From an uncultured Bacteroidales bacterium (GTDB lineage Bacteria > Bacteroidota > Bacteroidia > Bacteroidales > Paludibacteraceae), in contig CALCUH010000062.1 in assembly GCA_937907165.1 (NCBI GenBank), forward strand, positions 1 through 15,420: a stretch of DNA of 15,420 nt. The letters run 5' to 3'. The notes beneath the pieces were generated by a model, which saw only the letters and a list, made by a program, of their open reading frames with translations, made no database searches and was not told the origin of the DNA. Within the stretch, counting starts at the first letter, position 1. Each line of letters starts with the position of its first letter. This document shows, piece after piece, positions 1 to 5,910 of this stretch. The position numbers were made by a program, and so were the translations under genes.

Positions 1-281
1 TAATATGAAATATATTTATATTCTTCATAATATTCATTAATAACAAGAAAACAGTCTTTTGCTTTTACAATATACCCAGTCTCTTCTTCAACTTCACGCT
101 CAACACATTCTTCTAATGTTTCATTTTGTTCTAATCCACCACCAGGTATCATGTACATATTATATTTTTTTAACAATGACAATACTATTTTATTATTTGA
201 AAAACATATTCCTCTACAAGCTATTCTTATCTTAGTGAATTCTTTATATCTATTATCACCAAATATATTAATTTCTTTCAT
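1..281 (-). CDS. Nudix hydrolase, 3' end cut off by the window edge
   Basis: The frame opens at ATG 281-279 and stays open for 93 codons to the window edge, so the C-terminus is missing. A complete Nudix box is readable at about residues 46-69: GGLEQNE, then TLEECVE, then REVEEETGY, fitting G-x5-E-x7-REUxEExGU exactly. It follows MYMIPGGG, the usual strand and turn before the box. Nudix enzymes hydrolyse a nucleoside diphosphate linked to another moiety using metal ions held by the REUxEE glutamates; the substrate cannot be told from this fragment. The start is supported by GGAG at 290-287, seven bases upstream. Base composition is very AT-rich, unlike everything right of about 930, so the gene probably comes from another lineage. 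Family assignment is firm; function within the family is open. Confidence 0.88.
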   Translation of the reverse strand, partial: MKEINIFGDNRYKEFTKIRIACRGICFSNNKIVLSLLKKYNMYMIPGGGLEQNETLEECVEREVEEETGYIVKAKDCFLVINEYYEEYKYISY

Positions 282-298
282 ATAAACTCCTTAATAAC

Positions 299-337
299 AT
301 TATAATTCATTATATAATATGATGCAATTAAATTCAA
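299..337 (-). promoter_or_regulatory. sigma70-type promoter of the Nudix gene
   Basis: On the minus strand TTGAAT (337-332) and TATAAT (314-309) are separated by exactly 17 bases, and a second overlapping pair, TTGCAT (327-322) with TATAAT (304-299), is also 17 bases apart. Either would start transcription shortly before the GGAG ribosome-binding site at 290-287. This is classic sigma70/sigmaA grammar and differs from the TAnnTTTG promoters found in the rest of the window. Confidence 0.6.
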
Positions 338-364
338 TTTTAAAAGCACTTGTAAAAGTAATAG

Positions 365-424
365 ATAAAAAGCTGTCAAGGATTATGGTGAAAAGTCATT
401 ATCACTATAAAACTTAACAGCTTT
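365..424 (-). terminator. Rho-independent terminator after the SGNH-like gene
   Basis: Read on the minus strand, AAAGCTGT (424-417) pairs perfectly with ACAGCTTT (376-369). The 40-base loop contains an inner hairpin, ATAGTGA against TCACCAT with one wobble pair. The 3' arm runs into five T residues. It lies just past the stop codon of the hydrolase-like gene, so it most likely ends that transcript. Confidence 0.6.
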
Positions 425-429
425 ATATT

Positions 430-930
430 TTATTTATATTCTGTAGAATCTACTACATATTCTTCTTTTACAATACTTCCACCGAATAATGCTCTATCAA
501 CTGCTTCTTCAATTTCTCTTTGCATTTCATCGGTAATATGTTCATGAGTATCTGCATTCCATGTAATACTTGTATCATCAGCGTAATCATTGAATGTATA
601 ATTAACACCTTTAACACTTCTACCATATAGTCTTCCATAATGACATAGTGCAGCAACATAAGTTCCTATTGCTGATGGATGTTGATTACTTAGTGATGCA
701 TATAATAATGCTTTATTGTCTAAATGATTTTCATAAATGTATCTAAATGCAGTACCAACTGGTGAAGTAGTAATACCTAATTCAATAGCTATTGCTTCAT
801 AAGCTCTAGTTAACAATTGAGTCATTTCTTCACTATCTTTACAACTTAAACTAGATAATTGACTATGTCCATCCGGAACAGCCCATGTAGCATACATAAT
901 ACATGTTGTGCCTTTAGCTGTGAAAAAGTC
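430..930 (-). CDS. SGNH/GDSL-type hydrolase-like protein, C-terminal part only (5' truncated at junction)
   Basis: The reading frame ends with TAA at 432-430. It remains open upstream of the first ATG (897) through codons reading FFTAKGTTCI, which continue naturally into MYATWAVPDGH, so the ATG at 897 is probably internal and the true 5' end is lost. The segment SNQHPSAIGTYVAALCHYGRLYG resembles the C-terminal block of SGNH hydrolases (DxxHPSxxGxYLAA), the family including DUF4886 proteins; those are commonly 250 residues or more, and only about 165 are present. The position where the catalytic Asp is expected, three before the His, is Ser. The frame loses sense beyond about 930, where DNA of another composition begins. 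Family assignment is from remembered motif similarity and is moderate; substrate is unknown. Confidence 0.55.
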   Translation of the reverse strand, partial: DFFTAKGTTCIMYATWAVPDGHSQLSSLSCKDSEEMTQLLTRAYEAIAIELGITTSPVGTAFRYIYENHLDNKALLYASLSNQHPSAIGTYVAALCHYGRLYGRSVKGVNYTFNDYADDTSITWNADTHEHITDEMQREIEEAVDRALFGGSIVKEEYVVDSTEYK

Positions 931-935
931 ATATA
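922..935. other. Sequence junction: AT-rich foreign DNA meets Bacteroidota DNA
   Basis: Left of here the minus strand encodes a convincing SGNH-like protein. Right of here the plus strand encodes a convincing MerR C-terminus, beginning IKFLLKQRNLTIKGA from about 933. Each gene is cut at its 5' side at the same point, base composition changes abruptly, and promoter and ribosome-binding-site style differ on the two sides. The exact breakpoint cannot be placed better than about 10 bases. No transposon ends or target-site duplication are visible, which favours an assembly join over a mobile-element insertion. Confidence 0.7.
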
Positions 936-1124
936 AAGTTCTTGTTGAAACAAAGAAATCTGACCATTAAAGGAGCGAGAAAAGCCTTGGAGGAAGATCG
1001 AAGTCAAGTGGAACGTACTTACGAGGCGGTAAAAAGATTGGAAGCCTTGAAGAAAGAGATCGGACAGCTGAAATCCGAGTTCGGAGTGCTGCTGAAAAGA
1101 ACCATTTCAATAGAAGAGTTATGA
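933..1124 (+). CDS. MerR-family transcriptional regulator, C-terminal fragment (5' truncated)
   Basis: Translation from about 933 gives IKFLLKQRNLTIKGARKAL, matching the end of the MerR DNA-binding domain, where (I)xxLLxxxGxTIxGAxxxL is typical of Bacteroidota homologues. A charged dimerisation helix follows (RTYEAVKRLEALKKEIGQLKSE). An in-frame TGA lies at 921-923, so the winged-helix DNA-recognition part is absent; the normal protein would have about 50 more N-terminal residues. TTG at 942 is available as a start but is unlikely to be genuine. The stop TGA at 1122-1124 overlaps the ATG of the next gene (ATGA), so the intact gene would be co-translated with the channel gene. In the source genome it is probably intact; here it is a fragment created by the junction near 930. 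Confidence 0.7.
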   Translation: MKFLLKQRNLTIKGARKALEEDRSQVERTYEAVKRLEALKKEIGQLKSEFGVLLKRTISIEEL

Positions 1125-1735
1125 TAGGTCTAACTGAGATATTGGAGATCATCGGTACTTTCGCTTTTGCCATCAGCGGTATCCGTTTGGCGGCGAAAAA
1201 GGATTTCGATTTGTTTGGCGCATATGTGGTCGGACTGGTTACGGCCATCGGAGGCGGAACCATTCGTGATTTGTGCATCGGTCAACCTCCGTTTTGGATG
1301 TTGAATTCCAGTTACCTGATTTGGTCGGGAGTCGCTTTGATTTTCGTCATCGTTTTCCGTAAACACCTCATTCGCCTAAACAATACATTCTTTATATTCG
1401 ATACGATCGGTCTGGCCCTGTTCACTGTGGTTGGCATGGAAAAAACATTGGCGGCGGGTTATGATTTCTGGGTGGCCATTATGATGGGCTGTATTACGGG
1501 CGCCGCGGGTGGTGTGTTCCGTGATATCTTTATCAACGAGATTCCCCTCATATTTAGGAAGGAAATTTATGCGGTCGCTTGTATCATTGGCGGCTTCGTT
1601 TACTATGTCGGGTGTAAGTTGGGTGTGGATGTCTCCGTCACACAAATCCTTTGTGCCCTTAGCGTCGCGCTGACCCGAATCATCGCTGTGAAATTTAAAA
1701 TCGGTTTGCCGCATATTAAGGGGGAAACGGAGTGA
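1121..1735 (+). CDS. Trimeric intracellular cation (TRIC) channel family / UPF0126 membrane protein
   Basis: The 204-residue product has the length and internal duplication of the bacterial UPF0126/TRIC family. Repeat 1 (about residues 9-50) reads GTFAFAISG, then AIGGGTIRDL. Repeat 2 (about 93-136) reads FDTIGLALFTVVG, then GAAGGVFRDIF. The paired glycine-rich GGGxxRD motifs are the family signature. The protein is almost entirely hydrophobic helices, consistent with about seven membrane spans in the inner membrane. Prokaryotic TRIC proteins form trimeric potassium-permeable channels; physiological roles in bacteria are poorly defined. The ATG overlaps the stop codon of the MerR fragment, indicating translational coupling in the parent genome. 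No terminator is evident immediately downstream. Confidence 0.9.
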   Translation: MIGLTEILEIIGTFAFAISGIRLAAKKDFDLFGAYVVGLVTAIGGGTIRDLCIGQPPFWMLNSSYLIWSGVALIFVIVFRKHLIRLNNTFFIFDTIGLALFTVVGMEKTLAAGYDFWVAIMMGCITGAAGGVFRDIFINEIPLIFRKEIYAVACIIGGFVYYVGCKLGVDVSVTQILCALSVALTRIIAVKFKIGLPHIKGETE

Positions 1736-1738
1736 AAG

Positions 1739-1766
1739 TTAAGAGTTAAGAATTAAGAATTAAGAG
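1739..1766. repeat. Four tandem copies of a 7-bp unit TTAAGA(G/A)
   Basis: Four consecutive heptamers, TTAAGAG, TTAAGAA, TTAAGAA and TTAAGAG, start at 1739, 1746, 1753 and 1760, immediately after the channel gene stop. It is a simple tandem repeat that could vary in copy number by slippage; no function can be inferred. Confidence 0.85.
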
Positions 1767-1811
1767 TTCTTTTGTGGTATAGCTTTCCTATCTTCGCTAC
1801 TATATTGGAAA

Positions 1812-1843
1812 ACGAAATCGGATGATTGTGTTATGGATTTCGT
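1812..1843. repeat. 8-bp perfect inverted repeat ACGAAATC/GATTTCGT
   Basis: ACGAAATC (1812-1819) and GATTTCGT (1836-1843) are perfect inverted copies separated by 16 bases. They lie between the channel gene and the T9SS protein gene. There is no T tract, so it is not a classical terminator; it could be a weak hairpin or a protein-binding site. The remainder of 1736-1955 is AT-rich with no other clear structure apart from the promoter. Confidence 0.45.
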
Positions 1844-1915
1844 CGCTATGAATTTGTTTGTCTGATTTTATGATTTTTTTAATGTTTAATATGTGGGTAA
1901 TCCGAAAAAAAACAT

Positions 1916-1923
1916 TATATTTA
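1916..1923 (+). promoter_or_regulatory. Bacteroidota-type promoter -7 element (TATATTTA) upstream of the T9SS protein gene
   Basis: TATATTTA matches the Bacteroidota consensus TAnnTTTG in 7 of 8 positions and lies 33 bases before the ATG at 1956. No convincing -33 TTTG partner is visible, so this is a moderate call. Confidence 0.4.
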
Positions 1924-1955
1924 CCACGTTTTTTAACGCATAAATTATTACGGAA

Positions 1956-2996
1956 ATGAGAAAACTATTTACACTAACTGCAGCTATGCTACTTGCGGCT
2001 GGTTGTTTTGCGCAATACAGCTTGTCGTACAAGGCAAATCAGCTTCGTATCGGCGATTACCGCAATATGAAGCAAATCGAATATCAGGAGCAAGGTCCTG
2101 CCGGTGCCAACCAATATTGGGATTTCTCCAAGGCAAAGGTGCTTAAGGATATGTACATCGATCAACAAGAAGACCTCAACGCGATTGCCGAGGAGGGTTA
2201 CAGACTTAGTTGCGACGAGGGCGGAACCAAGCATACATTATTCGAGATCACTAAGTCCGAAAAGAGATATTTCGGTATGATCACCCCTGGTGCTAAAATC
2301 GAGTTCAATCAACCGATCGTGGATTTGATGTTCCCGCTCTCTTATCAAGACACCAAGGCTGGTATCATGGATGGCGCTTACATTCCTAATAATGGAACAC
2401 CGTCTCTCATCTCAGGTAACTATGTTACTACGGCTGATGCATGGGGAACACTCGTGTTACCGGACGGAAACACTTATCGCAACGTGTTGCGTGTGAAGGT
2501 GACGAAGGAATACAAACAAAAATTCGGAAAGGCTGAATACACGATCAACACTACTCGTTACCAATACTTCGCTGAGGGCGCTCGTTATCCGATCCTTATC
2601 GTCGTGGAGAGTGAGACTAAGTCTGATACGGGTTGTAAGTGTGGCGGTAAATACGCTGAGATGTTCATGGAGACTCCTGCCGTTTACGAGAACGATGCCA
2701 TCAAGTCTGCTCCTAAGAACGGATTCGAGTATAGCGCTGACTTCAATTACTTGGCTTCTCCAAACCCATTCGGCGAGACCATCAACTTGGCGTTCACTTT
2801 GGGTGACGAGGCTAAAGTTACTGTAGATATCTTGGATATCAACGGCCGTCTCTTGAGTACGTTTATGAGCGAGCAATTGACCGCTGGTCAATACACTTAT
2901 AATTTCAACGCTTCATTCTTGACTCCTGGTCAATATGCATTGCGCATCCAAGTGGGTGACAAGACATATACGAATGTGATGTTGAAAAACGAATAA
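1956..2996 (+). CDS. Secreted protein with T9SS type A C-terminal sorting domain
   Basis: The 346-residue product starts with a signal peptide (MRKLFTLTAAMLLAAGCFAQ), likely cleaved by signal peptidase I after CFA. Residues about 267-346 are a type IX secretion sorting domain: SPNPFGETINLAF, then KVTVDILDINGRLLSTF, then LTPGQYALRIQVG, then a final VMLK strand. T9SS moves such proteins across the outer membrane and usually removes the tail while attaching them to the surface. The middle part (21-265) is beta-rich with YWDFSKAK, LVLPDG, YRNVLRVK and RYPILIVVES, a pattern I associate with uncharacterised Bacteroidales secreted proteins; no catalytic motif is recognisable. A CxC pair at 227-229 (GCKCGG) is notable. 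It is a single-gene unit with its own promoter and a strong terminator after it. Confidence 0.85.
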   Translation: MRKLFTLTAAMLLAAGCFAQYSLSYKANQLRIGDYRNMKQIEYQEQGPAGANQYWDFSKAKVLKDMYIDQQEDLNAIAEEGYRLSCDEGGTKHTLFEITKSEKRYFGMITPGAKIEFNQPIVDLMFPLSYQDTKAGIMDGAYIPNNGTPSLISGNYVTTADAWGTLVLPDGNTYRNVLRVKVTKEYKQKFGKAEYTINTTRYQYFAEGARYPILIVVESETKSDTGCKCGGKYAEMFMETPAVYENDAIKSAPKNGFEYSADFNYLASPNPFGETINLAFTLGDEAKVTVDILDINGRLLSTFMSEQLTAGQYTYNFNASFLTPGQYALRIQVGDKTYTNVMLKNE

Positions 2997-3020
2997 TCGT
3001 CTTTGTGACGTTTGGAAGAA

Positions 3021-3050
3021 GGAGACCTCAATGTGGGTCTCCTTTTTTTT
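3021..3050 (+). terminator. Rho-independent terminator
   Basis: GGAGACC (3021-3027) pairs perfectly with GGTCTCC (3036-3042) around an 8-base loop, and eight T residues (3043-3050) follow directly. It ends the T9SS protein transcript 24 bases after its stop. Confidence 0.9.
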
Positions 3051-3090
3051 GTGTGTTTTCCTTTTTTTTATGGACGAATTTTCGCAATTC

Positions 3091-3123
3091 TTTAAAATTT
3101 GTGAAAAAATGGTTATATATTTG
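3091..3123 (+). promoter_or_regulatory. Bacteroidota promoter of the serine palmitoyltransferase gene
   Basis: TATATTTG at 3116-3123 is a perfect TAnnTTTG -7 element. TTTA at 3091-3094 lies 21 bases upstream and can serve as a degenerate -33 box; a perfect TTTG at 3098-3101 is closer than the usual spacing. The predicted start near 3130 gives a short leader before ATG 3148, and there is no Shine-Dalgarno sequence, as is common in this phylum. Confidence 0.75.
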
Positions 3124-3147
3124 CTCCGTAAAAGATAGAATAATAAA

Positions 3148-4335
3148 ATGGGTTTATTACAAGAGAAATTATCAAAATACACCGAGCCGCAGAAGGTGAA
3201 GGCGTTGGGTGTATACCCTTATTTCAGAGTGATAGAGAGTGAACAAGATACAGAGGTCACCATGAATGGTAAAAAGGTGCTGATGTTCGGTTCTAATAGC
3301 TATCTTGGATTAACAAATCATCCTAAAATTAAAGAGGCCGCTATAGAGGCCACGAAAAAATATGGTTCCGGCTGTGCTGGTTCTCGCTTTTTGAACGGTA
3401 CGCTCGATATCCATGTCGAGTTGGAAAACAAATTGGCTGAGTTTGTCGGGAAAGAGGAGGCTTTGATATTCTCCGCTGGTTTTAATGTTAATATGGGTGT
3501 CGTCTCCATGTTGACCGGACGTGAGGATTATCTGATATTCGACGAGTTGGACCATGCCTCCATCATGGCGGGTAAGCAAATGTCTTTTTCCAAGACGTTG
3601 AAGTTTAAACACAACGACATGGAGTCCTTGGAAAAGAAACTCCAAATGTGCGAACCTGATAAGGTGAAACTGATTGTTGTGGATGGCGTTTTCAGTATGG
3701 AAGGTGATGTCGCAAAGTTGCCTGAAATCGTATCTCTCTGCAAAAAATATAATGCGAATGTCTATGTTGACGAGGCGCATAGTTTGGGCGTGTTCGGTAA
3801 ACAGGGACGCGGTATCTGCGACCACTTCGGCTTGACCAAGGATGTGGACGTCATCATGGGCACGTTCAGTAAGTCGCTCGCTTCCATCGGAGGCTTCTGC
3901 GCCGCTGATTCCAGCGTGATTAATTATCTCCGCCACAATGCGAGACCTTATATATTTAGCGCCAGCATCACACCTGCCGCTACCGCTTCTGTACTCGCCG
4001 CCCTTGAAATCATGAAGAGCGAGCCAGAGCGTATGGACCACCTTTGGAAAATTACAAAGATGGCTTTGGACGGATTCAGAAACTTGGGATTCGAGATCGG
4101 ACATACCGAGACTCCTATCATCCCGCTCTTTATCCGCGACAACGAGAAGACGTTCCTCTTCACGAAACTCCTTTTCGAGGAGGGTATCTTCGTCAACCCT
4201 GTTGTAAGCCCTGCCGTTCCTTCTACAGATACGTTGGTGCGTTTCTCTCTTATGGCTACCCATACGGAGGAGCAGGTCGCTATCGCATTGGATAAAATCG
4301 GTAAGGTCGGAAAGAAATTGGGCATTATTGCCTAA
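3148..4335 (+). CDS. spt: Serine palmitoyltransferase (PLP-dependent alpha-oxoamine synthase)
   Basis: Condenses L-serine with a long-chain acyl thioester to 3-ketosphinganine, the committed step of bacterial sphingolipid synthesis, in the cytoplasm or at the inner membrane. The 395-residue length and fold-type I architecture fit the alpha-oxoamine synthase family. Visible motifs: YGSGCAGSRFLNGT near residues 72-85, DELDHASI with the stacking His near 134, VDGVFSMEGD, VDEAH (Asp208, His211), and GTFSKSLASIGG with the Schiff-base Lys242. The start MGLLQEKLSKY and many blocks (LMFGSN, VFGKQGRG, LRHNAR, YIFSAS) match Bacteroides serine palmitoyltransferase as I remember it, and less well KBL or BioF. 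ATG 3148 follows a good promoter; a terminator follows the gene. The alternative, 2-amino-3-ketobutyrate CoA ligase, is less likely because of these blocks and the absence of a threonine dehydrogenase neighbour. Ceramide synthase and reductase genes are not in the window. Confidence 0.88.
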   Translation: MGLLQEKLSKYTEPQKVKALGVYPYFRVIESEQDTEVTMNGKKVLMFGSNSYLGLTNHPKIKEAAIEATKKYGSGCAGSRFLNGTLDIHVELENKLAEFVGKEEALIFSAGFNVNMGVVSMLTGREDYLIFDELDHASIMAGKQMSFSKTLKFKHNDMESLEKKLQMCEPDKVKLIVVDGVFSMEGDVAKLPEIVSLCKKYNANVYVDEAHSLGVFGKQGRGICDHFGLTKDVDVIMGTFSKSLASIGGFCAADSSVINYLRHNARPYIFSASITPAATASVLAALEIMKSEPERMDHLWKITKMALDGFRNLGFEIGHTETPIIPLFIRDNEKTFLFTKLLFEEGIFVNPVVSPAVPSTDTLVRFSLMATHTEEQVAIALDKIGKVGKKLGIIA

Positions 4336-4353
4336 TCATTCCCTTTAGATATA

Positions 4354-4393
4354 GTGCGTCCCATACGTGTCTTGACAGGTATGGGCGCTTTTT
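4354..4393 (+). terminator. Rho-independent terminator after spt
   Basis: The arm GTCCCATAC with GCG before it (4356-4366) pairs with GTATGGGCGC (4379-4388), leaving one bulged T, followed by five T residues. No clear TAnnTTTG element lies between it and the next ATG at 4418, so some read-through may feed the downstream pair. Confidence 0.7.
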
Positions 4394-4417
4394 GTAAAAT
4401 ATAAGAAACTGAAGAAT

Positions 4418-4864
4418 ATGAATTATTGGTTCGAATGTAAGGTCTCTTACACAAAGTTGGACGATTCCGGAAAGAATAAGAAGATGTCCGATATCTATTT
4501 GGTCGACGCCCTCTCATTTACCGAGGCGGAAAAACGCGTGACTGAGGAGGTTTCCCTTTTCGCCAGCGCTTACGAGAACGGCTTCACCATTGAGGGTATC
4601 AAGCATGTGAAGATCGGCGAGATATTTGGTGAGGACATCGAATGCGAGAAGTGGTTCAGATGCAAGGTGAACTTCGTGACCATCGATGAGGTTTCCGCTA
4701 AAGAGAGAAAGGTTTCCAGCGTGATGTTGGTGCATGCCGACGATATGCAGGAGGCTTTCAAAAACTTGAAGGAGGGTCTGAAGGACACGATTTCCGACAG
4801 CGACGTCGTGAGCATGACCGAGACTTCCATTGCGGATATCTTCCACTATAACGTACCTGCGTAA
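4418..4864 (+). CDS. DUF4494 family protein with internal duplication
   Basis: A 148-residue soluble protein matching the Bacteroidota-restricted DUF4494 family in length and sequence; its function is unknown. It consists of two similar halves of about 75 residues: NYWFECKVSYTKLD, then MSDIYLVDALSFTEAEK, then HVKIGEIFGED in the first (from residue 2), and EKWFRCKVNFVTID, then VSSVMLVHADDMQEAFK, then ETSIADIFHYN in the second (from residue 77). The shared pattern is WFxCKV, then S...LV.A....EA, then a terminal I..IF. No signal peptide, membrane span or catalytic motif is seen. It lies 22 bases upstream of the YggS gene, an association I recall from other Bacteroidales genomes, so the two are probably co-transcribed. 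A link to vitamin B6 handling is only suggested by this neighbourhood. Confidence 0.82.
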   Translation: MNYWFECKVSYTKLDDSGKNKKMSDIYLVDALSFTEAEKRVTEEVSLFASAYENGFTIEGIKHVKIGEIFGEDIECEKWFRCKVNFVTIDEVSAKERKVSSVMLVHADDMQEAFKNLKEGLKDTISDSDVVSMTETSIADIFHYNVPA

Positions 4865-4886
4865 TTTTATTAGCGAGGAGGGCATC

Positions 4887-5552
4887 ATGTCATCCATTTC
4901 AGATAGAATAAAGGAAATCAATGGATCCTTGCCGCAAGGTACACGATTAGTCGCGGTCTCCAAATATCACCCCGTCGAGGCGATTATGTCAGCCTATGAG
5001 GCGGGACAACGCATCTTCGGAGAAAACAAGGTGCAGGAGGTCGTGGAGAAGAGGGAACAACTGCCTGCCGACATCGATTGGCATTTCATTGGTCATCTGC
5101 AGACCAATAAGGTGAAGCAGATTGTACCATTCGTCTCCCTGATCCATAGCGTTGATACGGAACATCTTCTGAAGGAGATAGACAAACAGACGGCCGCTTG
5201 TGGCCGCAATTCTGTCGACTGCCTTTTGGAAGTGCATGTGGCTAAGGAAGAAACTAAGTTCGGATTCAATCCTCAAGAGGTGATTGAATTATTCGCTTCC
5301 GGCGCTTCCGAACATTATGCCCATGTGCGTATCGTTGGGATCATGGGTATGGCTTCGCATGTGGACGATGAAGACGAAATCCGTGACGAATTCCGCACTT
5401 TGCATGATTTGTTCGAAGATGTGAAGAAAAATTACGCCCCTTGGTTCAGAGAACTCTCTATGGGAATGTCCGGCGACTACCACATCGCCATAGAGGAAGG
5501 AAGCACTCTCGTCCGTATAGGAACCTATATTTTCGGCGAGCGTCACTATTGA
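4887..5552 (+). CDS. YggS/PLPBP family pyridoxal-phosphate homeostasis protein
   Basis: Binds pyridoxal 5'-phosphate without known catalysis and buffers intracellular PLP and related amino-acid pools. Motifs: LVAVSKYHP with the PLP-binding Lys26, RIFGENKVQE (42-51), WHFIGHLQTNKVK (65-77), IHSVDT, LLEVHVAKEETKFGF, GIMGMASH, and the C-terminal LSMGMSGDY, IEEGSTLVRIGTYIFGER block that holds the phosphate. I chose ATG 4887 rather than the in-frame upstream ATG 4830: it gives the family-typical 221 residues and is preceded by GAGGAGGG at 4875-4882, an unusually strong Shine-Dalgarno for this phylum, whereas 4830 would overlap the DUF4494 coding end and add a non-homologous leader. Probably co-transcribed with the DUF4494 gene; a strong hairpin follows at 5637. 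Confidence 0.93.
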   Translation: MSSISDRIKEINGSLPQGTRLVAVSKYHPVEAIMSAYEAGQRIFGENKVQEVVEKREQLPADIDWHFIGHLQTNKVKQIVPFVSLIHSVDTEHLLKEIDKQTAACGRNSVDCLLEVHVAKEETKFGFNPQEVIELFASGASEHYAHVRIVGIMGMASHVDDEDEIRDEFRTLHDLFEDVKKNYAPWFRELSMGMSGDYHIAIEEGSTLVRIGTYIFGERHY

Positions 5553-5636
5553 TTTTTTTTCAGCCGCTCCGATCACAAGATGATTGGGGGCTGGAGACTT
5601 TCGAAAAGATACAACTGTTTATTTTCTACGTTTTTG

Positions 5637-5674
5637 AAAGGCTATGGATTTGCGTGTCCATAGCCTTTCTTTTT
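5637..5674 (+). terminator. Strong rho-independent terminator
   Basis: A perfect 12-bp stem, AAAGGCTATGGA (5637-5648) with TCCATAGCCTTT (5657-5668), has an 8-base loop and is followed by C and five T residues. It ends the DUF4494-yggS unit. The 358-base gap to 5911 otherwise holds AT-rich sequence without a supported gene, and the promoter described next. Confidence 0.92.
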
Positions 5675-5849
5675 GTTTGACAACCTCTATGAGCTCTTTC
5701 ATTGATATTAATATGTTTGATAATTAATAATTTAATGTTGATTTGTTGATTTGCTTTTAGTTGGTTTGTGGCGATAATTCCTTTCTTGCTTGCTGGCGTA
5801 TAATTTTAATTGTTGACAAATCAGTTAGTTATCTTCCCATGATGAACAT

Positions 5850-5894
5850 TTTGGCACAAAAATTTTTCGGGTGTGCAAAATAGAAGTAAATTTG
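5850..5894 (+). promoter_or_regulatory. Bacteroidota promoter of the acyl-CoA synthetase pair
   Basis: TAAATTTG at 5887-5894 is a perfect TAnnTTTG element 16 bases before ATG 5911, so the messenger leader would be only about 10 bases long. Upstream, TTCG at 5866-5869 lies 17 bases away and TTTG at 5850-5853 lies 33 bases away; neither has ideal -33 spacing. Confidence 0.7.
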
Positions 5895-5898
5895 CACA
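5872..5898. promoter_or_regulatory. Candidate operator: perfect inverted repeat TGTGCAAA-N11-TTTGCACA over the promoter
   Basis: TGTGCAAA (5872-5879) and TTTGCACA (5891-5898) are perfect inverted copies with an 11-base spacer. The right arm includes the last four bases of the -7 element, so a dimeric protein bound here would block RNA polymerase. A third, imperfect half-site, TTTTGGCACA (5849-5858), lies upstream. Centre-to-centre distance of the arms is 19 bases, roughly two helical turns. The regulator is unknown. Confidence 0.5.
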
Positions 5899-5910
5899 GT
5901 TTTAATTAAA

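Noticed and set aside
1739..1766. CRISPR-like or regulatory array
   Set aside because: Only contiguous 7-bp units without spacers; it is a simple sequence repeat.
1998..2016. Lipobox (LAAGC) making the T9SS protein a lipoprotein
   Set aside because: The -3 position before Cys is Ala rather than the usual Leu, and CFA followed by Gln is a good signal peptidase I site; T9SS cargo normally uses the latter.
3310..4263. Long minus-strand frame of 317 codons inside spt
   Set aside because: Its translation is compositionally odd and matches nothing, while the plus strand encodes a full serine palmitoyltransferase; it is a shadow of codon bias.
4830..4886. Upstream in-frame ATG as start of the YggS protein
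   Set aside because: It lies within the DUF4494 coding end and adds 19 residues not seen in the family; ATG 4887 has a strong Shine-Dalgarno and gives the usual length.
5441..5680. Plus-strand 79-codon frame across the end of yggS
   Set aside because: It overlaps the conserved YggS C-terminus in another frame and ends inside the terminator hairpin.
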